Counted from the first letter of the stretch, positions 7,767 to 15,376 are shown. The stretch is 16,953 bases of DNA from Strigomonas culicis (GCA_000482145.1 AUXH01000422.1:1-16953); one strand, 5' to 3'. Numbers and translations: made by a program. The notes: generated by a model not told the origin, from the letters alone.

Positions 7767-9125
7767 ATGGAATACTGGAAGTGGGCCACCGGTAGTGTTG
7801 TGCAGGGCGATGAGGTCCTCATCGTCACGCAAGCAGGCGCCGGCCTGTACGACCGGGACAAGAAAACGGATTGGAAGGACGGCCACGTCTCGGTCACGAC
7901 GCACAGCATTGTGTTCCAAGCCGGTGACCCGGAGAACACCGTCCTGAAGCTCTCCCTGGAGGACCTGAGCCGGTCCGGCCACGCGCCCGTGAAGGCCAAG
8001 GGCTCCCTCTTCTCCAGCGACAAGATCGTGCTCCACCTGCCGTCCAACCAGTACGCCAAGATCGCGTTTCGCAAGAGCGGCATGGACACCTTCTACGACA
8101 AACTGATGGACGCGCTGGGTAAGAAGGCGTGGCAGACGCGCGCGCCAACGTCGACCACGCCGTCGGCGTCGACGATCGCGGCGGCCGCCCCTGCCGCCTC
8201 CGCCGTGGCGAGTCGCGCTGAGGCGAGCCCGGCCGCGCGTGGTAGTGTGGCGCGGAAGCTCAAGGAGGACGAAGAGCGTGTCGTGGAGACCCACATGACG
8301 GCAGACCGCATCGGCATCGCGGGCGTCATGCAGTACAGCGCGGAGTCGGTGAAGGTGCAAGGCACGCTGAAGGACATCGAGGATGTCATGCAGCAGGCCA
8401 GCGCCCTCGTGGCGAACATCAAGCGTATGAAGCTGAACGCGGCCGGCGCCAGCGGCGCCAACGAGGCCGACGCGAGCGCGCTGGAGAGCATTGAGGAGAC
8501 GCTCGGGTTGGGCGTGATGGTGAAGGGCCGCGCAAGCGGCGGCAAGGACGCAGGCACCAAGCAGCAGCAGTACCACCGCGAGCTCGGCAGGGAGCTGCAC
8601 GCGTGGATGACGCACCCCCGCAACGCCAAGCTGTTCGGCGAGCTGCCGCTGGTGCCGCTCATCGAGCTCTTCTCGCTGTACAACAAGGCGCGCAGCGGCG
8701 ACCTCGTCTCGCCGGATGACGTGCTGCTGGCGTGTCGGGAGCTGGAGCAGCAGCCAGGGGCGGTCTACCATCTCGAGACGCTCCGCTCCGGCCGCCTGGC
8801 GCTGGTGCACAACGACCGATCCATCATCCTTGCGCGGCTGACGGCGCTGCTGGGGCCGCAGCTGGCGGCTCCGGGCAGCGAGCGCCTCACGTCGACCGCC
8901 GCGGTGCGCCAGGTACCGACCACGCACACGCTGCCGGCCTCGCCGAGCGCGCTCAAGTCCGTGACTGACGTGCAGCTCGCTGGTCTGCTGCAGGTCGACG
9001 CGGCCGTTGCACTGGACCTGCTGGAGGGGCTGGAGGAGGAGGGCTATCTCTGCCGCAGCGACGCCGGGTTCGGCTGCGCCACTTTCTACTGGAACATTTT
9101 TGTGTTTGCGTCCGCGACGGGGTAG
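7767..9125 (+). CDS. VPS36: ESCRT-II subunit VPS36 (GLUE and EAP30 domains)
   Basis: This 452-residue protein matches VPS36, the ESCRT-II subunit that links ubiquitinated cargo, ESCRT-I and phosphoinositide-rich endosomal membrane during multivesicular body formation. Residues 8-118 look like a GLUE (split PH) domain: GDEVLIVTQAGAGLYDRDKK corresponds to the family's EEVLLQQRGVRIYDG region and VSVTTHSIVFQ to the next strands. A Ala/Ser/Thr-rich linker spans 124-160. An EAP30 domain fills 178-452, beginning RIGIAGVMQYS and containing the winged-helix block LPLVPLIELFSLYNKARSGD, then LVSPDDVLLACREL (293-326), with a second winged helix ending EEEGYLCRSDAGFG plus TFYWNIF (424-445). No zinc finger of the yeast NZF type is inserted in the GLUE domain, so ubiquitin binding, if present, would have to be by the GLUE fold itself. 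The start is the first ATG after the splice site. Confidence 0.93.
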   Translation: MEYWKWATGSVVQGDEVLIVTQAGAGLYDRDKKTDWKDGHVSVTTHSIVFQAGDPENTVLKLSLEDLSRSGHAPVKAKGSLFSSDKIVLHLPSNQYAKIAFRKSGMDTFYDKLMDALGKKAWQTRAPTSTTPSASTIAAAAPAASAVASRAEASPAARGSVARKLKEDEERVVETHMTADRIGIAGVMQYSAESVKVQGTLKDIEDVMQQASALVANIKRMKLNAAGASGANEADASALESIEETLGLGVMVKGRASGGKDAGTKQQQYHRELGRELHAWMTHPRNAKLFGELPLVPLIELFSLYNKARSGDLVSPDDVLLACRELEQQPGAVYHLETLRSGRLALVHNDRSIILARLTALLGPQLAAPGSERLTSTAAVRQVPTTHTLPASPSALKSVTDVQLAGLLQVDAAVALDLLEGLEEEGYLCRSDAGFGCATFYWNIFVFASATG

Positions 9126-9322
9126 ACCGAAGAGAGGGAGAGGGGGGCCGTATATATATGTGCGCGGTGCGCCTACACTCTGCTCTCTTTATCATCATTT
9201 TTTTTTTGTATATGTGTTGTTGCTTTCATTCTTGCATACAGTCGAAGGAAGAAAAAAGAAAATGGTATACCTTGTAGGATGGTTTTGTATGTGTGAACGG
9301 TGGACTGTTGACCGTTTTGTTT

Positions 9323-9324
<2 letters not shown>

Positions 9325-9361
<37 letters not shown>
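9325..9361 (+). repeat. (TG)18 microsatellite
   Basis: An uninterrupted TG repeat lies about 30 bases upstream of the TC-repeat splice tract. It is pure, so its length is likely to vary between strains. Confidence 0.95.
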
Positions 9362-9363
<2 letters not shown>

Positions 9364-9390
9364 ACTACTCTTCCTACCGACATCCTGTCT

Positions 9391-9441
9391 TCTCTCTCTC
9401 TCTCTCTCTCTCTCTCTACCCGGTTCACTGCAACGCACAAG
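9391..9441 (+). promoter_or_regulatory. (TC)13 tract and trans-splice acceptor for the methyltransferase-like gene
   Basis: The polypyrimidine tract is a pure TC repeat at 9391-9417. The first AG after it is at 9440-9441, only 14 bases before the ATG at 9456, giving a very short 5' UTR. This fixes the start at 9456. Confidence 0.7.
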
Positions 9442-9455
9442 CCTACTTGTTGCAA

Positions 9456-10916
9456 ATGGAGAAACACGAAGTTCTCTTCGACGCGATCCAGCAGACGCTC
9501 GACGACGCCCACCTCGAGCTGTGGGCGCCGGCGGAGATGGACATCTTCCTAGCGCTCGTGGCCGAGTACCAGCGCACGCGCCGGCGCCAGTGGCAGCAGG
9601 AGGCGAAGGCCGCAAAGCAACCGGACGGCGAGTCGTCGGAGGCGTCGCACGCGGCCTGCTGCGACAGCGGCTGCGGCCACCACCACCACCACCACGGCGG
9701 CGGCGACGCGACGGAGGGAGCGCCGCCGCACCTCCCGTACCTGCCCTCGCAGGAGGCCGTCGCGGCGGTCGACCGGCAGCTGGTGAAGATCAAGCGCTAC
9801 CTCAACCGCGCGGTCCCCTACGGCAGTCTGGAGGAGCCGACGCAGGTGCCGGCCCCAGCGGAGCGCCGTCCGGCGAAGGAGAAGGCCAACACGCGTGCGG
9901 CGCCCGGCAGCGACGCGGCGGTTGTACCGCCCCCTGTCTTCTCCGTGGACGCTTTTCTGCTGGAGGAGGAGGACGTGGTGGAGCTCGTGCAGGACGGGAA
10001 GCTGCCGCGCGAGTACTGCCAGTGCTGCGGCAGCACGCAGATTGGGCTCACGGACTTCATCTCGCACTCCTTCTCGCGCGATCAAATGGTGTACATCAGC
10101 TGCTTCCTACTGCCCTTCTTGAACGCGCACCTGCTAGCGGCGCACCAGCGACCGGTCGAGACGCTGGCGGAGGTCGGCGCGCGCTTCGGCGGCCTGCTGT
10201 GGGCCGCGCTGGAGGCAAAGAGGGTCGGCGGCGGCGGGACGGGTGCGGCAGCCATGCTGCCCTTTCTCAAGCGCGTCGTCGGCATCGAGCTGGACCATCC
10301 CCTGGTGGAGCTGGAACGCGCCGTGCTGCAGCGCTTTTTCGCCGCCGGCGCGGCGCCGCCGCCGCTCGTCTGCGACCTGGTCGAGAGCAACTGCTTCCAC
10401 GGCGACGGCGCCGCCGCGCTGCGCGCTGCCGATGTGCTGGTCCTCCACAACGTGTTCGAGTACTTCGTGAAGAGCCCCGCGGAGCACCTCCGCTGCTGGC
10501 AGCAGCTGCGCGAGACGGCCTGCAGGCCGGGTCAGCTGCTCGTCTGCGCGCCCAGCCTGGAGGAGACGTTCCGCGCCTTCGACGAGGCGACGCTGCGGCT
10601 GCTGCCGCCAGTGGCCGGCGACGCCGGTGGGCAGCGCACCGCCGGCCGCAAGCGCGGCCGCAGCGATGCGAACAAGGAGGAGTCTGGTGTCGGGTCCGCG
10701 GCCGCCGCTGCGTGGTTGGCTTCCTACGTTGTGCCGGTGGATCTGCGCGAGCTGCAGGACGCGTTTGTGGCCTTCCGTCTGGGGCCCGTGGGGTGTGGCG
10801 GCGAGGGCGGCGGGTGTTGCGAAGACGACGCCTGTGGAAAGGAGGGGGACGTCGATGCCTTCGTAACAGAGCTGAAGGAGAACGTAGAGAACATTTACGT
10901 ATATCGAGTAATATAA
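9456..10916 (+). CDS. Methyltransferase-fold protein with His6 run and cysteine clusters
   Basis: A 486-residue protein of unknown specific function. Residues 236-340 resemble a class I SAM-dependent methyltransferase core: motif I LAEVGARFGGLLW (238-249), a second strand VVGIELDHPLVELE (274-287) with Glu278/Asp280 placed to hold the SAM ribose, and a motif IV-like VLVLHNVFEYF (327-337). Before it lies CQCCGSTQIGLTDFISHS (188-205), where the cysteines could bind a metal, probably zinc. The N-terminal third contains CCDSGCG directly followed by six histidines (68-80), then glycines; a third cysteine patch is CGGEGGGCCEDDAC (447-460). A basic stretch GRKRGRS (397-403) could be a nuclear signal. 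The start at 9456 follows the predicted splice AG closely, and upstream sequence is dinucleotide repeat. It might methylate RNA, protein or a small molecule; nothing visible decides this. No family name is given because I cannot place it with certainty. Confidence 0.8.
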   Translation: MEKHEVLFDAIQQTLDDAHLELWAPAEMDIFLALVAEYQRTRRRQWQQEAKAAKQPDGESSEASHAACCDSGCGHHHHHHGGGDATEGAPPHLPYLPSQEAVAAVDRQLVKIKRYLNRAVPYGSLEEPTQVPAPAERRPAKEKANTRAAPGSDAAVVPPPVFSVDAFLLEEEDVVELVQDGKLPREYCQCCGSTQIGLTDFISHSFSRDQMVYISCFLLPFLNAHLLAAHQRPVETLAEVGARFGGLLWAALEAKRVGGGGTGAAAMLPFLKRVVGIELDHPLVELERAVLQRFFAAGAAPPPLVCDLVESNCFHGDGAAALRAADVLVLHNVFEYFVKSPAEHLRCWQQLRETACRPGQLLVCAPSLEETFRAFDEATLRLLPPVAGDAGGQRTAGRKRGRSDANKEESGVGSAAAAAWLASYVVPVDLRELQDAFVAFRLGPVGCGGEGGGCCEDDACGKEGDVDAFVTELKENVENIYVYRVI

Positions 10917-11185
10917 TAATTAACATACAAGTTAAAAAGCAACCAAATAAAAAATAAAAAAAGAACAGTATGGATTTTCAAAGCATTCAAAAAAAAAGGA
11001 AAGAAGTCGTGTGTCCTTGGGGCTGCCTAGTCCGATTGGGTACTCTTATAACTCTATTTCTATCCTGTACGCTTTTCTTATTCTCTCCAAGAAGGTGTGT
11101 GCAGTGTAAAAGAAAGTAAAAAGTTGAAGAAGACATTAACGAAGTACTTCAGTTTTTTTTTTACTGTTGTTGATATCGCTTTTTT

Positions 11186-11250
11186 TTTTCTATTCTTTCA
11201 ATCTTTTTTTTTTTCTATCTGTGTCCTAATTACACTGTGCTCTTCTTCAG
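11186..11250 (+). promoter_or_regulatory. Predicted trans-splice acceptor for transporter 1
   Basis: T-rich tracts (11186-11220) and TCTTCTTCAG with AG at 11249-11250 make a strong acceptor. The resulting 5' UTR of about 118 bases contains the TG repeat. Confidence 0.6.
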
Positions 11251-11308
11251 AATCGATTCGTAGCAGACGAATCAGCACCTCGACAAGACACAGAAAGGGA
11301 CAGGGGTA

Positions 11309-11312
<4 letters not shown>

Positions 11313-11342
<30 letters not shown>
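11313..11342 (+). repeat. (TG)15 microsatellite in the 5' UTR of transporter 1
   Basis: A pure TG run ends 26 bases before the ATG at 11369. It lies downstream of the predicted splice site, so it should be in the mature mRNA leader unless an AG further downstream is used. Confidence 0.95.
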
Positions 11343-11343
<1 letters not shown>

Positions 11344-11368
11344 AAAAGGTATAGTTACGGAAAAGGAA

Positions 11369-12805
11369 ATGAACTACTTCAGCCTTGGCTTCATTACTGC
11401 CACCACGGTGGGCAAGGTGATGCTCTGTGCGGTCGCCGGCATGTTCATCTCCAAGTACTTCCTTGAAAAGGAAAAGAGTGAGAAGGGTCTGACGTACATC
11501 ACGACCAAAATCCTCCTCCCCTGTTTGCTCTTCTCCAACCTGTGCCTGAGCGTGGAGTGGAGCTCCGTATCGCTCTACTACTGGGCGCCGCTGATCGCCC
11601 TGCTCCCGGTCGCCCTCGGCGTTGTGCTGTCTTTTCTCGCGAAGCCGCTGCTGCCGAAGGAGTACCAGGCGCTGCTGATGCTCGCGGGCGGCTTCCAGAA
11701 CGGGTTGACGTTCCCTCTCAGCATTGTGCTGAACCTAAAGGGGGTGTCGTGGTTCGGCGCCGCGGAGTCGACGCGCGCGCAGTCCTACATGTTTCTGTAC
11801 AACATTGTCTGCGCCATCGCGCTCTTCGCCGTGGGCGAGCCGGTGATCATCTACTACCGCAACAAGGAGCTGGAGGAGGAGCGACTGCTGCAGGAAGCCG
11901 TCGCCAACCGAGACACCGCCGGCGCCCGCGAGGACGCCATCGCGCGGCACGTGAACGACAGCTTCGCCTATCCGTACGAGTCGCCCACCTCCCGGCGCGA
12001 GGCGGGCGAGGCGCCGGTGGTGGAGGCGGGGCCGGACGGCAAGCGCGCGGCGAGCACGGTCGAACAGATGCGTTGGTACAGGCCCGCGCAGGCGAGCGAC
12101 GCGCCGATCCGCGCGCTGAACGCGGACGACGGCACCGTCACCGGTCCCCCCGCGGAGAGCAGTGTGCACCGGTGGGCAAGAATGGTGAAGGGGGCGCTGG
12201 TGTCGCCGCCCGTCTTCGCGAGTCTCGTCGCGCTGTGCATCTCGCTGACGCCGCCGCTGCGCTGGCTCGCGGAGTCCTTCTGCGGCCAGATCCTCGTCGG
12301 CGGGCTCTCGCTCGTCGGCGGCGGCGCCATCCCGGTCCAGCTGCTGGTGCTGGGCCTCACCGTCATGAGCAAACGGCAGGTGGCGCCGGCGCCGCCGCCG
12401 GCCGACGCGGCCACCGCCGCCGCGGAGGACGCGGATGGCGAGGTGGTCGTGGTGAAGACGAAGCGGACGCTACTGCAAAAGGCGCAGAACTCCATGCCGC
12501 CGCAGGCCCTCTTCACGTTTGTGGCCATCGTCATTCGTCTCCTCATGGTGCCCTCCGTGTGCTTCATCGTGATTCATCTGCTGAACCGCGCGGGCCTGTT
12601 GCCCAACGACAGCAGCTTTTTGCTTTCCATGTTGCTGGAGACGGCTTCGCCCTCGGCCATCAACAGCTCACTCATCTGCGCCATTCACAGCTTCCACACA
12701 CAGGAGTACACGCGCATGATCTTTGTCATGTATATGACGGCGGTCGTGACGACCACCATTTGGCTCTTCTTCGATATTCTGTACGTGCAGTCGTATTATC
12801 AGTAG
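11369..12805 (+). CDS. Auxin-efflux-carrier-like (PIN/PILS, Mem_trans) membrane transporter 1
   Basis: This 478-residue integral membrane protein has about five hydrophobic segments (roughly 8-30, 43-61, 69-92, 100-123, 139-163), a hydrophilic loop (164-275), then about five more (278-298, 303-334, 378-405, 415-438, 448-473). This inverted five-plus-five layout with a long central loop is typical of the auxin efflux carrier / bile-acid-Na+ symporter superfamily, known in plants, yeast and protists. Family-like blocks are FQNGLTFPLSIV (109-120), ILVGGLSLVGGGAIPVQLLV (308-327) and ASPSAINSSL (426-435). The loop carries NDSFAYPYE (196-204) and KRAAST followed by VEQMRWYRPA (225-240), shared with transporter 2. 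A shorter Ala/Pro-rich loop lies at 335-375. The substrate is unknown; the plant hormone name should not be read as function. The start at 11369 aligns with the starts of the other two copies, while upstream codons are TG repeat. Confidence 0.87.
   Translation: MNYFSLGFITATTVGKVMLCAVAGMFISKYFLEKEKSEKGLTYITTKILLPCLLFSNLCLSVEWSSVSLYYWAPLIALLPVALGVVLSFLAKPLLPKEYQALLMLAGGFQNGLTFPLSIVLNLKGVSWFGAAESTRAQSYMFLYNIVCAIALFAVGEPVIIYYRNKELEEERLLQEAVANRDTAGAREDAIARHVNDSFAYPYESPTSRREAGEAPVVEAGPDGKRAASTVEQMRWYRPAQASDAPIRALNADDGTVTGPPAESSVHRWARMVKGALVSPPVFASLVALCISLTPPLRWLAESFCGQILVGGLSLVGGGAIPVQLLVLGLTVMSKRQVAPAPPPADAATAAAEDADGEVVVVKTKRTLLQKAQNSMPPQALFTFVAIVIRLLMVPSVCFIVIHLLNRAGLLPNDSSFLLSMLLETASPSAINSSLICAIHSFHTQEYTRMIFVMYMTAVVTTTIWLFFDILYVQSYYQ
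12202..12370 (+). repeat. Conversion-like identity tract, copy in transporter 1
   Basis: These 169 bases match 14257-14425 in transporter 2 with only two differences (12216 and 12232). The last 138 bases (12233-12370) are identical, including third positions. Flanking coding sequence is clearly diverged. Confidence 0.95.
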
Positions 12806-13357
12806 ACACTTAGTGCATCGCAATGGACATACACAAGGCAGTTATAACTATAAAGTCTAATACAAAAGCGTTAGCCCTTGTTGTAGCAGAGAACTTAAAC
12901 TAAAATATATAGTGTAATCATGTTTTGCGTTAAACGGGTTACACACAGTGTTCCATTTTGTTTTAGTTATGCTTAATAATGTGCATAAGGATAATAAAAA
13001 TAGTAGGTCGGAGGTATACACGATTATAATAAGAAGGGTGTCGCCCTCTCTCTGAAACTGAATTATATAAATAGTAATAATAAAGTGATTTGTGTCATAT
13101 TTTCTTTTCTTCTCTCACTTTTCTTTATACTGACAGTCATTCAGAACTGTGTTGTACGTGCCAAGTGCGCCATCTTAAGAGCTAGGATTTTTCCGTTAAA
13201 AATCACTCTTGAAAGCTGATTCGATTTTGTAAAAAAAAACGTTTTTTATAGAGAACAATTCTTTTTTCATCAATATTTATCTTTACTTTTCTTATTTACC
13301 GTGTTTTTTTTTCTTGATATTCTCTGTGAAGAGTACATATATATCGCTCTTTTCCAC
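12806..13357 (+). other. Spacer between transporters 1 and 2
   Basis: Strongly AT-rich with no open frame of note. A 14-base palindrome of six A, CG and six T lies at 13234-13247. The final part is the T-rich splice region of transporter 2. The spacer is not obviously similar to the one before transporter 3. Confidence 0.7.
13297..13331 (+). promoter_or_regulatory. Predicted trans-splice acceptor for transporter 2
   Basis: A T-rich tract is followed by TCTCTGTGAAG with AG at 13330-13331, 26 bases before the ATG at 13358. The in-frame ATG at 13301 lies inside the tract and would be removed. Confidence 0.6.
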
Positions 13358-14866
13358 ATGGTAAACTATTTGCAGCTTGGGTTGATCACGTTCGTGACGG
13401 TGGGCAAGGTGCTGCTGTGTTGCATAGCCGGCATGGTGATCTCCAAGTTCTTCCTCGAGCGCAAGAAGAGCGAGAAGGGACTCTCCTACATCTCGGTGCA
13501 GGTATTCCTGCCATGCCTTCTCTTCGCCAACTTGTGCCAGAGCGTCACGTGGGAGTCCGTGACGCTGTACTACTGGGCGCCGGTGATTGCGCTCATCCCC
13601 GTGTGCCTGGGCGCCATCATGTCCTTCCTGGCGAAAAACTTGGTGCCGCAGCAGTACCGCGCGCTGCTTATCCTCGGCAGCAGCTTTCAGAACGGCCTCA
13701 CCTTTCCCATCAGCCTCGTCGTCAACCTCAAGGGCATCGAGTGGTTCGGCGCCGAGGAGGTGGTCAACGCGCAGTCCTTTCTTTTTCTCTACAACATTAT
13801 CTGCTCCATCGGCCTGTGGGCGATCGGGGAGCCGGTCATCAAGTACTACAAGGGCAAAGAGGTCGCGGAGGAGCGGCGGCTCGCGATGGCGCGCACGCTG
13901 GAGGAGCGAACCACCGCCCTCGGCGACGCCTCCGACCGACACCTGCAGGACAGCTTTACCTACCCTTACGAGGCGGCGACCTGCGCCCCGGAGGCGGACG
14001 GCGCGGCGCTGAAGGACATCGTCGGCGAGGTCGATGCCGAGACGATCGACAGCAGCCTCGACGGGGTGGATGCGGCTCAGGGGCGGCCGGCCAACAAGCG
14101 CACGGCCAGCACAGTGGAGCAGATGCGCTGGTACAAACCCGCGCAGGAGCATGACGCGCCCATCCGCGCGCGCGTCAGCAGCGACGGCGACGGCACCGGT
14201 GCCGCGGAAGTGGGCCGACTGCAGCGGTGGGGGAAGACGGTCGGGGGCGCCTTCAAGTCGCCGCCCGTCTACGCGAGTCTCGTCGCACTGTGCATCTCGC
14301 TGACGCCGCCGCTGCGCTGGCTCGCGGAGTCCTTCTGCGGCCAGATCCTCGTCGGCGGGCTCTCGCTCGTCGGCGGCGGCGCCATCCCGGTCCAGCTGCT
14401 GGTGCTGGGCCTCACCGTCATGAGCGCGCGCGGCGCCGCGGCGGAGCCCGGCCTCGCCCACCACGCACCGCCGGCGCCCGCCAGCGCGGGGGATGCGGAT
14501 GGGGAAGGCGTCGTCGCGCAGACACGTCTGACCGTCGCCGACCGCATCCGCCGGGCGGTGCCGCCGCAGGTGATCTTCACGTCGCTGGCGGTGGGCATCC
14601 GCCTCGTCTTCGTCCCGGCCATCTGCTTCTGTCTCATCCACGTGCTACACGTCGGGGGGCTGCTGCCGAAGGACCGCGGCTTCCTGCTGACCATGCTGAT
14701 CGAGACGTGCTCGCCCTCCGCCATCAACAGCTCGCTCATCTGCGCACTGCACGACTACCACGCGGACATGTACACCAAGATGATCTTCATCATGTACGTT
14801 TCGTGCGTCGTGAGTACGACCGTTTGGCTCTTCCTCGACATCCTCTACGTACAGTCGTATATATAG
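13358..14866 (+). CDS. Auxin-efflux-carrier-like membrane transporter 2
   Basis: A 502-residue paralogue of transporter 1 with the same ten-segment plan. The N-terminal half shows GKVLLCCIAGMVISKFFLE (16-34), SEKGLSYI (38-45), YYWAPVIALIPV (71-82), FQNGLTFPISLVVNLKG (110-126) and FLYNIICSIGLWAIGEPVIK (143-162). The central loop (163-300) carries QDSFTYPYE (197-205) and KRTAST then VEQMRWYKPAQEHDAPIR (247-270). The distal half has the identical block ALCISLTPPLRWLAESFCGQ (310-329), SPSAINSSLICALH (452-465) and a C-terminus LYVQSYI nearly equal to that of transporter 1 (LYVQSYYQ). Replacements between the two copies are largely conservative in membrane segments, while loop residues diverge freely except at the two motifs, so both look functional. 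Location and substrate are unknown. The basophilic-kinase-like Arg-x-x-Ser next to the WYKP motif is conserved between copies 1 and 2. Confidence 0.87.
   Translation: MVNYLQLGLITFVTVGKVLLCCIAGMVISKFFLERKKSEKGLSYISVQVFLPCLLFANLCQSVTWESVTLYYWAPVIALIPVCLGAIMSFLAKNLVPQQYRALLILGSSFQNGLTFPISLVVNLKGIEWFGAEEVVNAQSFLFLYNIICSIGLWAIGEPVIKYYKGKEVAEERRLAMARTLEERTTALGDASDRHLQDSFTYPYEAATCAPEADGAALKDIVGEVDAETIDSSLDGVDAAQGRPANKRTASTVEQMRWYKPAQEHDAPIRARVSSDGDGTGAAEVGRLQRWGKTVGGAFKSPPVYASLVALCISLTPPLRWLAESFCGQILVGGLSLVGGGAIPVQLLVLGLTVMSARGAAAEPGLAHHAPPAPASAGDADGEGVVAQTRLTVADRIRRAVPPQVIFTSLAVGIRLVFVPAICFCLIHVLHVGGLLPKDRGFLLTMLIETCSPSAINSSLICALHDYHADMYTKMIFIMYVSCVVSTTVWLFLDILYVQSYI
14257..14425 (+). repeat. Conversion-like identity tract, copy in transporter 2
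   Basis: Partner of 12202-12370; 14288-14425 is identical to 12233-12370 over 138 bases. The tract covers the first two membrane segments after the central loop and ends abruptly after the shared ATGAGC. Confidence 0.95.
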
Positions 14867-15155
14867 GCACGGTTTGGCTAATGTATACTTAGGCACACGT
14901 ACATCTACACATAGGTGTGTGTGTATGTGCGTTTATATGTTATTGTTTTACGATTTGTCTTTCCTTTTCCTTGTTTGCTTTCTTTTTTAAAAAAAAACTC
15001 GATACGATGTCATTGGTTTCTGTTTGTTGTTTACTTATTTCATTTCCCGACACACTTTCTATTCGTTCCATTTGAAGTGAACGGCTGTGTCTCTGGCAGA
15101 GATCTAAATGAGGCGATCTGCTTTTCTGAGTGTTATCTTATAGGTTGGCATAAGA

Positions 15156-15179
15156 ACCGGAGCGCGCGCGCACTCCGGT
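15156..15179 (+). repeat. GC-rich inverted repeat (possible hairpin)
   Basis: ACCGGAG at 15156-15162 is the exact reverse complement of CTCCGGT at 15173-15179, with a 10-base CG-alternating loop. It stands out in AT-rich surroundings and is followed by A/T-rich sequence. In the 3' UTR of transporter 2 it could fold in RNA. Confidence 0.7.
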
Positions 15180-15376
15180 CATTAAAAACTGTTTGAAAAA
15201 AAATGCTTTGTTATCTTCATAAACTTTTTCCAAACAAAAAATAAAACGTACTCTTTTATCATTATATTTAAAAGTTGAACCTGTATGAAAGGGTACTACA
15301 AAGAGAGTCGACAACAACACACATTCTGGTGTATCATACGGTGCGCAAAGGTCTCCTTCATAGTCGGACCTACTGC

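Larger units (their letters stand above)
9126..9455 (+). other. Spacer with adjacent TG and TC microsatellites
   Basis: The VPS36 3' UTR gives way to a pure TG run and then a TC run that doubles as the splice tract for the next gene. A frame open from 9324 reads through both repeats, but its Cys-Val and Ser-Leu repeats are artefacts of the dinucleotides. Confidence 0.75.
10917..11368 (+). other. Spacer upstream of the transporter array
   Basis: AT-rich sequence with A runs just after the stop and long T runs at about 11151-11215. It then holds the splice acceptor of the first transporter and a 5' UTR containing a TG repeat. No gene is visible. Confidence 0.7.

Noticed and set aside
9678..9695. 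Six CAC codons resembling an affinity tag from a vector
   Set aside because: The run is internal, in a long native gene with matching codon bias on both sides, so contamination by cloning sequence is very unlikely.
9521..10957. 478-codon open frame in another + frame over the methyltransferase-like gene
   Set aside because: Its product is low-complexity Arg/Gly/Ala sequence and it has no splice signal of its own; the 9456 frame has the recognisable motifs.
11542..12813. 423-codon open frame in another + frame over transporter 1
   Set aside because: Arg/Ala/Gly-rich shadow lacking hydrophobic segments; the correct frame shows the ten-segment transporter.
13234..13247. Perfect palindrome of A6-CG-T6
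   Set aside because: A and T runs are common in these spacers, so this can arise by chance; no neighbouring copy or function was apparent.
13292..14641. 449-codon open frame on the - strand opposite transporter 2
   Set aside because: Shadow of a GC-rich gene: the translation is rich in Arg, Asp, Ala and Leu without membrane or domain pattern, and the + strand encodes a conserved paralogue.
14915..15196. 93-codon open frame between transporters 2 and 3
   Set aside because: Aromatic and Cys-rich translation of AT-rich sequence, without the GC-rich codon bias of every real gene here.
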